Source: Campylobacter aviculae
GTDB lineage: Bacteria; Campylobacterota; Campylobacteria; Campylobacterales; Campylobacteraceae
Length of the DNA stretch: 64,000 nucleotides
Direction of reading: 5' to 3'
Assembly (NCBI RefSeq): GCF_005406215.1
Contig: NZ_NXMA01000002.1
Location: forward strand, 101,026-165,025
A program made the translations under genes and the position numbers. Every line of letters begins with the position of its first letter. Position 1 is the first letter of the stretch. The notes under the pieces were generated by a model. It had not been told where the DNA came from, made no database searches, and saw only the letters and a list, made by a program, of their open reading frames with translations. Of this stretch, positions 8,013 through 17,688 are shown one piece after another.

Positions 8013-8996
8013 ATGAAAGCATTAGCCCTTTTTAGTGGTGGCCTTGATAGTATGTTAGCAATGAAACTCATCACTTCTCAAGGTATAGAAGTAAAAGCTC
8101 TAAATATTAATATAGGTTTTGGAAGCACAAGCGATAAAAGTGAGATCATGAAAAAAAGAGCGGCTATGGTGGGTGCAGATTTTGAAATGATCGATGTAAG
8201 AAATTCTTATTTACAAGAAGTTCTTTTTAATCCACAATATGGCTATGGTAAGCATTTTAACCCTTGCATAGATTGCCATGCTTTTATGTTTAAAACTGCT
8301 CTTGCTATGCTAAAAGAAGAAAATGCAAGTTTTATCATCACCGGAGAAGTCTTAGGACAAAGACCGATGAGTCAAAGAAATGACGCTATGGCTAAGGTTA
8401 AAAAATTAGCCCTTGATGAAGAGGATCTTATCTTGCGTCCTATGTGCGCCAAAAATTTACCTCTAACAAAGCCTGAAAGAGAAGGTTGGGTGGATAGAGA
8501 AAAACTAGAAGGCATTAGTGGAAGAAGTCGCAAAAGACAACTGGAACTGGCTGCACAATTTGGACTTGAAGATTTTGAAAGCCCAGGTGGAGGATGTTTA
8601 TTAACCCTTGATAGTTTTGCTAAAAAAATTCGCGATTTTATACAATTTGATAAAGATATGCAAGTTAATGACGCACAACTTTTAAAATACGGACGTCATT
8701 TAAGATTGCCTATGGGCGCTAAAATGATCATAGGACGTAATGAATTAGAAAATGAACTTTTAAGAAATTTAAAAACTCCAAAATATGAAGTTATAAACAT
8801 AGGAAATTTAATAGGAGCTTATTCTTTGCTTAGCACAAATGCAAGTAATGAGGATATAGAACTTGCTTTAAAAATTGCTTTAACTTACACCAAATGCGAT
8901 ATAAATACCAACTATGAATTAGAATTTAAAAACCAAAAATTTATCACCTCAGCTTTTGAAGATAAAACACAAATTAGCAAATTTTTTATCAGTTAG
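8013..8996 (+). CDS. PP-loop ATPase with NFACT-R-like C-terminal domain (ThiI/MnmA-like)
   Basis: 327 residues. The N-terminal PP-loop SGGLDS (residues 8-13) marks an ATP pyrophosphatase that adenylates a substrate, as in tRNA thiolation enzymes. Cysteines that could act in sulfur handling or bind a metal occur in CIDC (about 89-92) and PGGGC (about 191-195). The stretch LKYGRHLRLPMGAKMIIGRN (about 224-243) resembles the NFACT-R (DUF814) domain known to occur fused to ThiI-like enzymes. A role in tRNA sulfur modification is therefore plausible but not shown. It has its own promoter and ends at a strong terminator, so it is monocistronic. Confidence 0.85.
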   Translation: MKALALFSGGLDSMLAMKLITSQGIEVKALNINIGFGSTSDKSEIMKKRAAMVGADFEMIDVRNSYLQEVLFNPQYGYGKHFNPCIDCHAFMFKTALAMLKEENASFIITGEVLGQRPMSQRNDAMAKVKKLALDEEDLILRPMCAKNLPLTKPEREGWVDREKLEGISGRSRKRQLELAAQFGLEDFESPGGGCLLTLDSFAKKIRDFIQFDKDMQVNDAQLLKYGRHLRLPMGAKMIIGRNELENELLRNLKTPKYEVINIGNLIGAYSLLSTNASNEDIELALKIALTYTKCDINTNYELEFKNQKFITSAFEDKTQISKFFIS

Positions 8997-9055
8997 TATA
9001 AACTAATTTCAAAAAAGAACGATATAGTGATTGAATCTTTTCAAAATATTGCTAT

Positions 9056-9087
9056 AAAAGCCCGTTTCAAAACGGGCTTTTTTTTTA
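9056..9087. terminator. Strong intrinsic terminator after the PP-loop gene
   Basis: Stem aaaagcccgtt / aacgggctttt with a TCAA loop, followed by a run of T on the plus strand. The A residues on the left arm allow it to act for the converging aroC transcript too; its 3' part overlaps the aroC stop region. Confidence 0.88.
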
Positions 9088-10173
9088 TTTTAGATTATAA
9101 ATTTTTTTCAAATTATTTAAATTAGAACTCGCATTTAAAAGCAAACAATCAGCTAAAACTAAACGCACCATAGCATTAACCACAACACTTCCACGTATGC
9201 CAACGCAAGGATCGTGTCTGCCTTTTAATTCTAATTTCACATTATTTCCAAATTTATCCATACTTTCTTGTTCTCTAAAAATAGAAGGAGTGGGTTTAAA
9301 ATAAGTTTTTAAAACAAGATCTTCTCCATTTGAAATTCCACCTAAAATGCCCCCACTATGATTGCTTAAGAATTTATTATCCTTTAAAATATCATTATTT
9401 TGAGATCCATACATTTTGCTTGCATTAATCCCCTCACCAATTTCTACTGCCTTAACAGCATTAATCCCCATTAAAGCATGGGCGAGTTTAGAATCTAATT
9501 TATCATAAAGAACTTCTCCAAATCCTTTCATCATCCCAGTTACTCTTGTAAAAACCGCTGCGCCTAAACTATCTTTAGATTTTTTTGCATTTAAAATTTC
9601 AGCTTTAAAATCATTTTCTAAACTAGGATCAAGACAAAAAATCTCACTTTCTTGTGCCCATTTAAAATCAAATTGATCCTCATTTAAATTTGATTTTAAC
9701 CTCCCTACTCCAAAAACTCCACTTTGAACACAAATATCAAATTCATTCAAAAGCATCGCACATACAGCACCCCCAGCTACCCTAGCAACACTTTCTCTAG
9801 CACTTGATCTTCCACCGCCTCTATAATCTCTTAAGCCATATTTATGAAAATAAGTAAAATCAGCGTGTGCAGGGCGAAATACATCTTTAAAATCATTATA
9901 ATCCTTAGAACGTGCATTTTCATTAAAAACAACTATGGCAATAGGATGGCCTGTGGTGTATCCCTCAAAAACTCCGCTTAAAACTTGTGCTTTATCGCTT
10001 TCTTTTCTTGGGGTTGAAAATTGATTTCCACCTTTGCGTTTATCGAGTTCATTTTGTAAAAATTCCTCATCAAATTTTACACCAGCAGGCATTCCATCTA
10101 TCACACAACCCACAGCTACTCCGTGAGATTCTCCAAAACTTGTAAATTTTAATCTTGTGCCAAAGGTATTCAT
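9085..10173 (-). CDS. aroC: Chorismate synthase
   Basis: Last step of the shikimate pathway: 5-enolpyruvylshikimate-3-phosphate to chorismate, needing reduced FMN. 362 residues, the usual length. Conserved segments are [11 protein letters not shown] (about 12-22), [14 protein letters not shown] with GRSSARES (about 101-129) and the C-terminal HDPCVGIRG. The ATG overlaps the rnc stop by 4 bp (ATGA), placing aroC downstream of rnc and rnhA in one operon. Confidence 0.97.
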   Translation of the reverse strand: MNTFGTRLKFTSFGESHGVAVGCVIDGMPAGVKFDEEFLQNELDKRKGGNQFSTPRKESDKAQVLSGVFEGYTTGHPIAIVVFNENARSKDYNDFKDVFRPAHADFTYFHKYGLRDYRGGGRSSARESVARVAGGAVCAMLLNEFDICVQSGVFGVGRLKSNLNEDQFDFKWAQESEIFCLDPSLENDFKAEILNAKKSKDSLGAAVFTRVTGMMKGFGEVLYDKLDSKLAHALMGINAVKAVEIGEGINASKMYGSQNNDILKDNKFLSNHSGGILGGISNGEDLVLKTYFKPTPSIFREQESMDKFGNNVKLELKGRHDPCVGIRGSVVVNAMVRLVLADCLLLNASSNLNNLKKIYNLK

Positions 10174-10847
10174 GATAAATTTTCCAATTTTTCAAGTGCA
10201 ATTTTTGCCGCCATTTGTTGTGCCTCTTTTTTGCTTTTTGCAATAGCTCTTGCAATTTCCTTACCCTCTAGCTTTAAAGCAATTTCAAATTGTTTTAAAT
10301 GATCGGGCCCAAAAGCACGCAGTGTTTCGTATTCTGGAGTTTTTCCTATGGTGCCTTGAGTGATCTCTTGCAGTCTTGTTTTATAATCTTTGATTAAATT
10401 TTTTGCATCAATTTTTGGAAAATTATTTTCTATGAGTTTTAAAGCGATATTTCTTGCACATTCAAAGCCTGATTCTAAATGAATAGATCCTATGATCGCT
10501 TCTAGGGCATCAGAAAGAATGGAAGGCTTTTGCCTTCCTCCATTATTTTCTTCAGATGCACTCATAAAAATAAAATCACCCAAATTTAAACTATCGGCAA
10601 TTTTTGCAAAGGATTTTTCATTCACTAAAGCGGCTCTTAATTTTGACAAATCGCCTTCAGCGTCTTTTCCAAATTTATGAAATAAATACTCCCCTACGAT
10701 CAAATCAAGCACCGCATCCCCTAAAAATTCCAAACGCTCATTATTATAAGATTTTTTACAACTTTTGTGAGTCAGTGCTTGTGTGAGAAGATTTTTATCT
10801 TTAAATTGATAACCTAAGTTTTGTTCTAAAAGCTCGATATTTTTCAT
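10170..10847 (-). CDS. rnc: Ribonuclease III
   Basis: Cleaves double-stranded RNA in rRNA and mRNA processing. 225 residues: an N-terminal catalytic domain with the signature [19 protein letters not shown] (about 36-54) and the downstream acidic residues in DALEAIIG, then a C-terminal double-stranded RNA-binding domain (about 150-225) ending in [15 protein letters not shown]. It overlaps rnhA by 4 bp upstream and aroC by 4 bp downstream. Confidence 0.96.
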   Translation of the reverse strand: MKNIELLEQNLGYQFKDKNLLTQALTHKSCKKSYNNERLEFLGDAVLDLIVGEYLFHKFGKDAEGDLSKLRAALVNEKSFAKIADSLNLGDFIFMSASEENNGGRQKPSILSDALEAIIGSIHLESGFECARNIALKLIENNFPKIDAKNLIKDYKTRLQEITQGTIGKTPEYETLRAFGPDHLKQFEIALKLEGKEIARAIAKSKKEAQQMAAKIALEKLENLS

Positions 10848-11278
10848 TGATTTTCCTTTTGCAATTTTAAAGCCGCCTCTCTTGCTAAAATATCACATCT
10901 TTCATTTTCCTCATGCCCATTGTGTGCTTTGATCCAAAAAGCTTGAATTTGATGCGATTTTGATACTTGTAAATATTCTTTCCACAAATCTACATTTTTT
11001 TTACCTTTAAAATCCTTTTTAATCCAATCATCAAGCCATTCATTAATACTTTGAACCATCAAATTTGAATCAGTAAAAAGTTTGACTTCACAAGGCTCTT
11101 TTAAAATTTTTAAAGCTTCAATAATAGCCATTAATTCCATACGATTATTAGTAGTATTTTTTTTCGATCCAAAGCCTTCCTTTTGATGCCCTTTATAACG
11201 CACTATATACGCCCATCCTCCAAAACCTGGATTATTAAGACAAGAACCATCGGTATAAATTTCAACACATTTCATCAT
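10844..11278 (-). CDS. rnhA: Ribonuclease HI
   Basis: Degrades the RNA strand of RNA-DNA hybrids. 144 residues with the four catalytic acids visible in YTDGSC (D near 10), NRMELMA (E near 47), FTDSN (D near 69) and the C-terminal [11 protein letters not shown] (D near 129). Two ATGs (11278 and 11275) are possible. It overlaps the end of the upstream TPR gene by 17 bp and rnc by 4 bp. Confidence 0.95.
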   Translation of the reverse strand: MMKCVEIYTDGSCLNNPGFGGWAYIVRYKGHQKEGFGSKKNTTNNRMELMAIIEALKILKEPCEVKLFTDSNLMVQSINEWLDDWIKKDFKGKKNVDLWKEYLQVSKSHQIQAFWIKAHNGHEENERCDILAREAALKLQKENQ

Positions 11279-12248
11279 TTTTCACTTCACAAATAATCTT
11301 ACAGGTATTAAATTCATAACACATGGGACAATGATAAAAAAATAAAGGCATGATATTTTTGCATTCTGAACAACGATAAGAAAATTCAAGCCTTGCTTTA
11401 AAAGAATTTTCACGTAAAATTTTTAACATTTTTAAATTTGAATTTTGAAAAACAAAATGACTTGGAATTTGATCTTTGCTAATATGGCCTAAAGCATAAA
11501 AAAATTCTAAAAACTCTTGATTTTCTAGATTAAAAACTTGATCTTGCTTATAAAGCAAATCACAAATATCGTTAAAATTTTGCCCTAAAAATAAAGAATA
11601 TTTTTCAAAAATAAAACGCCCTAGCATAGGATTATTTTTTATTTTAAGCTTTAAAAGTTTTTCTTTCTTTTCCTCATCATTTGAATTTAAAGCTTGTAAA
11701 TTTAAAGCCTTGATGAATTCTTGCTCCTTTTCTACATCCTCTCCAAGTTCAAATAAACATTCCAAAATCTCTAAATTTTCTTTATAAGCTTTTAATTTCA
11801 AATACACAATTTTAAGAAGTTTTAAAGCTTCTTTATTTCTTGGACGAAGTTTTAAAGCTTGAAGTAAAACCTCTTTGGCTCGTTCTAAAAATCCTGCTTT
11901 AAAATAAATATTTGCCAAAGCAATAAAAATAAATTCTTGTTCATTTTTATCCTTGCTTTTTTCAAGTGCAATCAAATAAATTTGAGTTGCTTTCTCAAAT
12001 TCTCCACTTTTTGTAAAAATATCAGCCAAAAAACTCAAATTTCCAAAACTCAATCTCTCGTTTCTCAATAAGTCTTTATGTGCATTATCCATTTCGAATT
12101 TTTTAATAAATTTTTCAAGCTTTTGCTCTTCATCCTTATTTGAAAAAGCTTTCCAAACATAATTTGCTACAGCAACAACAAAGATTAAAATCGTTAAAAT
12201 GATGAGTCCTACCAAAGGATCTCTATATTCAACAAAGAAAAAATCCAT
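11262..12248 (-). CDS. LapB-like TPR protein with rubredoxin-type zinc site
   Basis: 328 residues: an N-terminal membrane anchor (about 12-32), several tetratricopeptide repeats (about 65-230; for example ATQIYLIALEKSKDKNEQE and AKEVLLQALKLRPRNKEAL) and a C-terminal Cys4 site of form CSEC-x10-CPMC (about 294-311). This is the architecture of LapB/YciM, which in E. coli works with FtsH to control LpxC and so lipopolysaccharide synthesis. Whether it does so here is inference. It is the first gene of the operon leading into rnhA-rnc-aroC. The ribosome site before the ATG is weak (agag). Confidence 0.8.
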   Translation of the reverse strand: MDFFFVEYRDPLVGLIILTILIFVVAVANYVWKAFSNKDEEQKLEKFIKKFEMDNAHKDLLRNERLSFGNLSFLADIFTKSGEFEKATQIYLIALEKSKDKNEQEFIFIALANIYFKAGFLERAKEVLLQALKLRPRNKEALKLLKIVYLKLKAYKENLEILECLFELGEDVEKEQEFIKALNLQALNSNDEEKKEKLLKLKIKNNPMLGRFIFEKYSLFLGQNFNDICDLLYKQDQVFNLENQEFLEFFYALGHISKDQIPSHFVFQNSNLKMLKILRENSFKARLEFSYRCSECKNIMPLFFYHCPMCYEFNTCKIICEVKNDEMC

Positions 12249-12317
12249 AAACTCTCTTTAAAATTTTATGCCAAATTATAGCTAAATCTTTGTATAATTT
12301 TATTTAAGGTTTTTAAA

Positions 12318-14132
12318 ATGATATCTAAAGAAAGTATAGAAAATTTATCCCAAAGACTTAATATTGTTGATATTATTGAAAATTACATTGAAGTAAAAAA
12401 ACAAGGCTCTAGCTTTGTTTGCGTGTGTCCATTTCATGCAGATAAAAATCCTTCTATGCATATTAACGCCCAAAAAGGTTTTTATCATTGTTTTGCCTGT
12501 AAAGCAGGAGGAGATGCTTTTAAATTTGTAATGGACTATGAAAAATTAAATTTTTCTGATGCAGTAGAAAAAGTCGCCAGCCTTTGCAATTTTACTCTAA
12601 GTTATACTAAAGAAAAAAATGAAAGCAAGAAAGATCTAAAAAATATTTTACCTAAATTAAATGCTTATTTTAAAAATAATCTTTCTCATCATAAAGAAAT
12701 TTTAGACTATCTTTACTCAAGAAAATTAGACGATAAGGACATTGCTAAATTTGAATTAGGTTTTGCAAAATCAAGCGAAGAAAGCGTGAGATTACTGCAA
12801 AATGAAAATATATCCATCGAGGATGCTTTAGCGGTTGGAGCTTTAAAGAAAGATGAAAAAGGCGAGATTTATGCGAGTTTTATATGGCGCATCACTTTTC
12901 CAATTTATGATCAAAAAAATACACTTGTAGGTTTTGGTGGAAGAACTATAAATCCAAACGTAATGGCAAAATATGTTAATTCTCCTCAAAATATGCTTTT
13001 TGATAAAAGTAGAATTTTTTACGCTTTTCATTTGGCTAAAGATGCTATCAATGCAAAAAAGGAAATGATTGTTTGCGAAGGCTATATGGATGCGATTGCT
13101 TTTCATAAAGCAGGTTTTAATAATGCAGTGGCCGTTCTTGGCACCGCACTAACCGAACATCATTTGCCTTTAATCCGTCGCTATGAAGCCAAAGTGATAC
13201 TTTGCTTTGATAACGATGAAGCAGGATTAAGAGCGGCTACTAGATCAGCTTTTTTGCTTAGCACTCATAAAATTGATGGTAAAGTCGCCATTTTAGAAGG
13301 TGGAAAAGATCCTGCGGAATTAGTCGCTAACAATCAAAATGCGAAACTTTATGATATGCTTGAAAAAGGTGTGGAACTTGGAGAATTTTATATCAGACGC
13401 ATCATAGCAGATTTTACGCTTGATTCAGCACTTGATAAACAAAAAGCCTTAGAGAGTGTGCAAAAATATACTTTCACTCTTGAACCTCTAATTGCTAATT
13501 CTTACACACAACTCGTTTCTAAACTTTTAGGCGTGGAAGAAAAGCTGATCATTTTAACAAAGAATTTCAGATCTTATAAAAATTTAAATTCCACTCCTTT
13601 AGAAATTCCAAACACAAAAACACACATTACAGAACTTGAAATTCTCAATTTTTTAAAAAATAATTCCAATATGCACGAACTTTTTAAACAAATTAGCGAT
13701 AGTGTTTGTTTTAAGCATAAAATTTTATTAGAAAAAATTTTAGAAAAAAAGGGTTATGAAGATAGTGATATAAGAGAACTGGAACAAAAAAATATCCGAA
13801 AAAATTTAAGCGAAAATGAATTTTTATTTGGAATTTGTAAGGTCAATTTAGCCTTTTTAAACCATATTGATATTACAAACTCGACTTTGGCTTTAAAAAA
13901 ACAACTTTTCACTTTAATCGATAAAAGCTCTTATATTTTAAATAAAAATTTATCAGAAGAAGGATGCCTGATTTTTTTAAAGGAGTATTTACCGATTTTA
14001 AAAAATGAAAAAAATGAAACAAAATTGGAACAATTATTTAAAAATTTAAATAAAATTCTGACGCTTAAAAAATTCAATGTGGAAGAATTAAAGACTGATT
14101 TTGCAAAAGAATCTAACAATGAACCTTTTTAG
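12318..14132 (+). CDS. dnaG: DNA primase
   Basis: Makes RNA primers at the replication fork. 604 residues: an N-terminal zinc ribbon with CPFH and CFAC (about residues 38-65), the TOPRIM core with EGYMDAIAFHKAG (about 254-266) and DNDEAG (about 298-303), and a less conserved C-terminal helicase-binding region. The ATG follows an AAGG site. It is divergent from the LapB-like gene, with about 70 bp between them. Confidence 0.97.
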   Translation: MISKESIENLSQRLNIVDIIENYIEVKKQGSSFVCVCPFHADKNPSMHINAQKGFYHCFACKAGGDAFKFVMDYEKLNFSDAVEKVASLCNFTLSYTKEKNESKKDLKNILPKLNAYFKNNLSHHKEILDYLYSRKLDDKDIAKFELGFAKSSEESVRLLQNENISIEDALAVGALKKDEKGEIYASFIWRITFPIYDQKNTLVGFGGRTINPNVMAKYVNSPQNMLFDKSRIFYAFHLAKDAINAKKEMIVCEGYMDAIAFHKAGFNNAVAVLGTALTEHHLPLIRRYEAKVILCFDNDEAGLRAATRSAFLLSTHKIDGKVAILEGGKDPAELVANNQNAKLYDMLEKGVELGEFYIRRIIADFTLDSALDKQKALESVQKYTFTLEPLIANSYTQLVSKLLGVEEKLIILTKNFRSYKNLNSTPLEIPNTKTHITELEILNFLKNNSNMHELFKQISDSVCFKHKILLEKILEKKGYEDSDIRELEQKNIRKNLSENEFLFGICKVNLAFLNHIDITNSTLALKKQLFTLIDKSSYILNKNLSEEGCLIFLKEYLPILKNEKNETKLEQLFKNLNKILTLKKFNVEELKTDFAKESNNEPF

Positions 14133-14215
14133 AAGATTTAAGAAAAAACATTTAATTTACCTTTTTTTAAACACAATCACGCTAAAGTATAGAAATTTTT
14201 TTAAGGATTGATTTG

Positions 14216-14488
14216 ATGATGCCTTTTAGTGATGAAGAACTTATAAATCCAGTAAAATCAAGCTTAGAAAAAAGCATTCCTATGTTAGAACGCGATGGGG
14301 GTGGGCTTGAATTTTTAGGGATTAAAAATGGAGTAGTTTATGTGCATTTAATCGGTGCTTGCAAAGGTTGTGCATCAAGCGGAACAACTTTAAAATACGG
14401 ACTTGAAAGACAACTTAAAATTGATATTCATCCTGAAATTACGATAGTAAATCTAAATGGTGGGGCAGAAGAATTTGCAAAATTATAA
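14216..14488 (+). CDS. NifU C-terminal-domain (NfuA-like) iron-sulfur protein
   Basis: 90 residues consisting of a single NifU C-terminal domain, which carries a 4Fe-4S cluster for delivery to apoproteins. The motif ACKGCASSGTTLKYGLE contains the C-x2-C pair (about residues 44-47). The AAGGA at 14203-14207 favours ATG 14216 over the TTG three bases upstream and the ATG three bases downstream. It overlaps the following gene, which begins inside it. Confidence 0.92.
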   Translation: MMPFSDEELINPVKSSLEKSIPMLERDGGGLEFLGIKNGVVYVHLIGACKGCASSGTTLKYGLERQLKIDIHPEITIVNLNGGAEEFAKL

Positions 14489-15029
14489 AAAACTCGGTAT
14501 TGAACATTTTCTAAAAAAAGATTTTCAAACAGCAAAAATATATTTTTCTCTGGCTTATGAAAAACGTAAAAATAAACGTTTATTTAATTTTATTCTGCTT
14601 TGTGATCTGGCTTTAAAATTTCCTAAAGAAGCAATTTTGCTTTTTGAATTTTATCTAGAGCATTATTCTGTAAATAAAATTGATAAAGATTTTGAAGAAA
14701 TTTTTAAAACCATAGAAACTCAAAATGAGAAAAAACTACACAATAAAAATGAGCTTGAGGATGGCTATGCCTTAAATTATCAAGATTTTTTGAAAAGTGA
14801 ACAGCAAATTGGTTTTAAAAAGAGTTTTGAAAATATTATAAATAGTACCAAGCTAGTTATTGACAATCGTGATGATTTTTTAGATTTTTTAGAAAAATTG
14901 GTAGATAATGGCTATAAGGATATGACTTTAAATTATATAGAAAATGTTATAGCTCATTTTTGGGCTAATGAAAAATTTATAAAAATTCAAGAAAAGCTTA
15001 TAGGATTTAAAAGTGAAAATAAAGCTTGA
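14457..15029 (+). CDS. Hypothetical helical protein between nfuA-like gene and murE
   Basis: 190 residues, predicted mostly helical with TPR-like spacing near the N-terminus ([20 protein letters not shown]), no signal peptide and no membrane segment. The ATG at 14457 lies inside the previous gene (32-bp overlap); a TTG at 14475 is an alternative start. The 3' end overlaps murE by 17 bp, so it is translated as part of the same mRNA. It matches the position of the unnamed C. jejuni gene before murE. I do not recognise a function. Confidence 0.75.
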   Translation: MVGQKNLQNYKKLGIEHFLKKDFQTAKIYFSLAYEKRKNKRLFNFILLCDLALKFPKEAILLFEFYLEHYSVNKIDKDFEEIFKTIETQNEKKLHNKNELEDGYALNYQDFLKSEQQIGFKKSFENIINSTKLVIDNRDDFLDFLEKLVDNGYKDMTLNYIENVIAHFWANEKFIKIQEKLIGFKSENKA

Positions 15030-16299
15030 AAATTCATTTATCACAGACAATACTTTAGAATGTGAAAAAGATTGTTTTTTCTTAAAAACAGAACAAAATA
15101 AACAATTTGAAAATGAAGCCTTAGGAAAAGGATGTAAAATTATTGATGTTAAAGAGTGTAAAAAATTACTCAACATTGATGAAAAGATAAAAATCATTGG
15201 CATCACAGGAACAAACGGGAAAACTACAACTGCAGCTGCAATTTATTCTATGCTACTTGATTTAGGATACAAGTGTGGTCTTTGTGGAACTCGTGGTGCT
15301 TTTATAAATGATGAACAAATCGATAAAAAATCTCTTACAACTTCTGCGATTTTAAAAACCTTAGAATACTTAAAAATAGCCACGGAAAAAAAATGCGAGT
15401 TTTTTGTTATGGAAGTAAGCTCTCATGCCTTAATACAAAATAGAATCGAGGGTTTGAAATTTGCAGCAAAAATTTTTACTAACATCACTCAAGATCATTT
15501 AGATTTTCATAAAACCTTTGAAAATTACAAACAAACTAAAGAACTTTTTTTTACCGATGAAAGTTTAAAATTTATCAATAAAGACGCTTTAGCAATTAAA
15601 TTTAATGTAAAAAATGCTTTTACCTATGGCATAGAAAACCCTTCTTTGTATCAAATCAAAGCTTATTCTTTAGAAAATGGGATTGAAGCAATTGTTATGA
15701 TTAAAAATATAAGTTTTCATATAGAATCGCCTATGTTAGGACTATTTAATCTTTATAATCTTTTAGCTGCAAGTGCCTGTGTGAATGAACTTGTTAAGCC
15801 AAATTTGGACGATTTAGAAAAAGCAATCAGTCATTTTGGAGGGGTTTGTGGAAGAGTTGAACAAGTTGCTAATGGAGTGATTGTGGATTTTGCCCACACT
15901 CCTGATGGTATAGAAAAAGTGCTTGATGCTCTTAAAAATAAAAAGCTTATCGTGGTTTTTGGAGCAGGGGGTAATAGAGATCGCACTAAACGACCCTTAA
16001 TGGGTAAAATTGTAGAACACTTTGCAAAAACTGCTATCATTACAAGCGATAATCCACGTGATGAGGATCCAAAAACTATAATCGAAGAAATTGCAAGCGG
16101 TTTTAAAGAACCCGATAAAGCTTTAATGATCGAAGATAGAAAAGAAGCCATTAAAAAAGCTTTAGAGCTCAAAGAAAAAGACGATTTAGTAGTCATACTA
16201 GGAAAAGGTGATGAAGATACTCAGGAAATTAAAGGTATAAAATATCCTTTTAGTGACAAACTTGTTGTAAATGAAATTTTAAGGATAAATAATGTTTGA
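15013..16299 (+). CDS. murE: UDP-N-acetylmuramoyl-tripeptide synthetase MurE
   Basis: Adds the third amino acid to the peptidoglycan stem peptide in the cytosol. 428 residues, starting at GTG 15013 with AGGA 7 bases ahead. The ATP loop [16 protein letters not shown] is at about 62-77. The motif DNPRDEDP (about 352-359) is the one that selects meso-diaminopimelate, consistent with a Gram-negative wall. The N-terminal uridine-binding domain is shorter than in E. coli (495 residues). Overlaps both neighbours (17 and 8 bp). Confidence 0.95.
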   Translation: MKIKLENSFITDNTLECEKDCFFLKTEQNKQFENEALGKGCKIIDVKECKKLLNIDEKIKIIGITGTNGKTTTAAAIYSMLLDLGYKCGLCGTRGAFINDEQIDKKSLTTSAILKTLEYLKIATEKKCEFFVMEVSSHALIQNRIEGLKFAAKIFTNITQDHLDFHKTFENYKQTKELFFTDESLKFINKDALAIKFNVKNAFTYGIENPSLYQIKAYSLENGIEAIVMIKNISFHIESPMLGLFNLYNLLAASACVNELVKPNLDDLEKAISHFGGVCGRVEQVANGVIVDFAHTPDGIEKVLDALKNKKLIVVFGAGGNRDRTKRPLMGKIVEHFAKTAIITSDNPRDEDPKTIIEEIASGFKEPDKALMIEDRKEAIKKALELKEKDDLVVILGKGDEDTQEIKGIKYPFSDKLVVNEILRINNV

Positions 16300-16597
16300 A
16301 AATATAGATTTTTCCAAAATGGGAGAGCTTTTAAATCAAGTGCAAGAAAAAGCAAAAAATATAGAATCAGAGCTTGCTAATAAAGAATTCAGTGCAAAAA
16401 GCGGGGCGGGGCTTGTTAAAGTCAGTGCAAATGGTAAAGGAGAAATTATTGATGTTAGCATTGATGATTCCTTGCTTGAAGATAAAGAGTCATTACAAAT
16501 TTTACTTATATCGGCTATTAATGATGTTTTAGCTATGGTTGCACAAAATCGCAATCATATAACTAACGATGTTTTAGGAGGCTTTGGAAAATTATGA
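16292..16597 (+). CDS. YbaB/EbfC family nucleoid-associated protein
   Basis: 101 residues: an N-terminal helix (about 8-32, [17 protein letters not shown]), a small sheet with [19 protein letters not shown] (about 40-58) and a C-terminal helix. This is the complete YbaB fold, a small DNA-binding dimer. It overlaps murE by 8 bp and the next gene by 4 bp. Confidence 0.92.
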   Translation: MFENIDFSKMGELLNQVQEKAKNIESELANKEFSAKSGAGLVKVSANGKGEIIDVSIDDSLLEDKESLQILLISAINDVLAMVAQNRNHITNDVLGGFGKL

Positions 16598-17688
16598 GAT
16601 TTTTATTTTGTATTATTACTTTTTTAATGATTGGGCAAGCTATAGAACGCCCTACTTTTGAAGATTTTGTCGCTGGTTATCAAAGGAATAAAGCAAGTAT
16701 GTTTAACTATGAGGGACTTCCTGCTTTTGTATTGAGTGAAAATTTACTTGCTGTTTTAAAACAACCTAATGCAAAATTAAATAAATACGTAAAATACGAT
16801 CCTTTTTTAAATCTTTACCTTGTTCGAACCGACTTTTCACTCATTCCTGCACCTATGGGAGATGAAGAAAAATTAACTCGTAATGATTGGGTAGGAGTTT
16901 GGGATCCAAATAAACCTTACATAGGACATATCAAGTACCTAGCTCAAAATATTAACGAAAGAGATCAGCTTGACTTTAATACAAAAATAGGGCTTTTAGG
17001 AACTGCATGTTGTGAAATGATGGGTATTGCTTTAAATGATAACTCTTTTATAGGAAATCGTTATTTGAAACATTTCATGAAATATAATGATGTTTATTGG
17101 GGAGATATAGGTGTAGATTTTATATTGAGAGAAAATAAAATTTATGTTAATAAAATTCGCAAAAATGGTCAATTTTTGATCAATGATGAAGTAGTAAGTG
17201 TAGATGGAAAGCCTGTAAAAGATTTAAGAAAATTGAATGAAAAAATTCTTTTTGCAGATCGTGGAAGCACTCTTTATTTTCAAGTATTAAGAGATAATGT
17301 AGATTTAAATATTTCAACTGAGGTTTTTGCAAAAGATTTAAGTATGTTTAATCTTCCAAATACTAAGCCAAAAGTAAAACCGACAAATTTTAGAAGCAAT
17401 TTAGGCTTGAGTGTAAATTCATCATTAATCGTTACAAAAGTTGATCCAAAATCTAAAGCTGCTTTAGCTGGATTTATGGTGGGTGATAAAATTTTACGCG
17501 TTAATAATACCATAGTCAAAGATTTTAAAAACTTACAAACCATACTAGCTAGTGGAAACGATTTTAATATTTTAATTCAAAGAAAAAGCTCTAAGCTGCC
17601 TTTACATAATTTTAATGATAATTTGCTTGGCAATATCAACGCCAATGGGGATGGAAATTTCCAATTTTTTATTAGGCTTAAAAAGTGA
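16594..17688 (+). CDS. pflC: Periplasmic PDZ protein, probable flagellar disk component PflC
   Basis: 364 residues with a signal peptide ([18 protein letters not shown]) and two PDZ-like domains, about 170-235 (NDEVVSVDGKPVKDLRKL) and about 265-335 (GFMVGDKILRVNNTIVKDF). The first 160 residues look like a trypsin-like fold remnant; I see no convincing His-Asp-Ser triad. The position between ybaB and ispA matches C. jejuni Cj1643, which I recall being described as PflC, an inactive HtrA-like protein of the flagellar motor disk. That name is from memory. Overlaps of 4 bp on both sides place it inside the murE-ispA-tkt operon. Confidence 0.8.
   Translation: MRFLFCIITFLMIGQAIERPTFEDFVAGYQRNKASMFNYEGLPAFVLSENLLAVLKQPNAKLNKYVKYDPFLNLYLVRTDFSLIPAPMGDEEKLTRNDWVGVWDPNKPYIGHIKYLAQNINERDQLDFNTKIGLLGTACCEMMGIALNDNSFIGNRYLKHFMKYNDVYWGDIGVDFILRENKIYVNKIRKNGQFLINDEVVSVDGKPVKDLRKLNEKILFADRGSTLYFQVLRDNVDLNISTEVFAKDLSMFNLPNTKPKVKPTNFRSNLGLSVNSSLIVTKVDPKSKAALAGFMVGDKILRVNNTIVKDFKNLQTILASGNDFNILIQRKSSKLPLHNFNDNLLGNINANGDGNFQFFIRLKK

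Noticed and set aside
9078..9086. T9 run as a possible phase-variable tract
   Set aside because: It is the T tract of the strong terminator after the PP-loop gene.
15831..16196. 121-codon minus-strand ORF inside murE
   Set aside because: Antisense to the conserved MurE C-terminal domain; Ser/Ile-rich shadow translation with no initiation signals.
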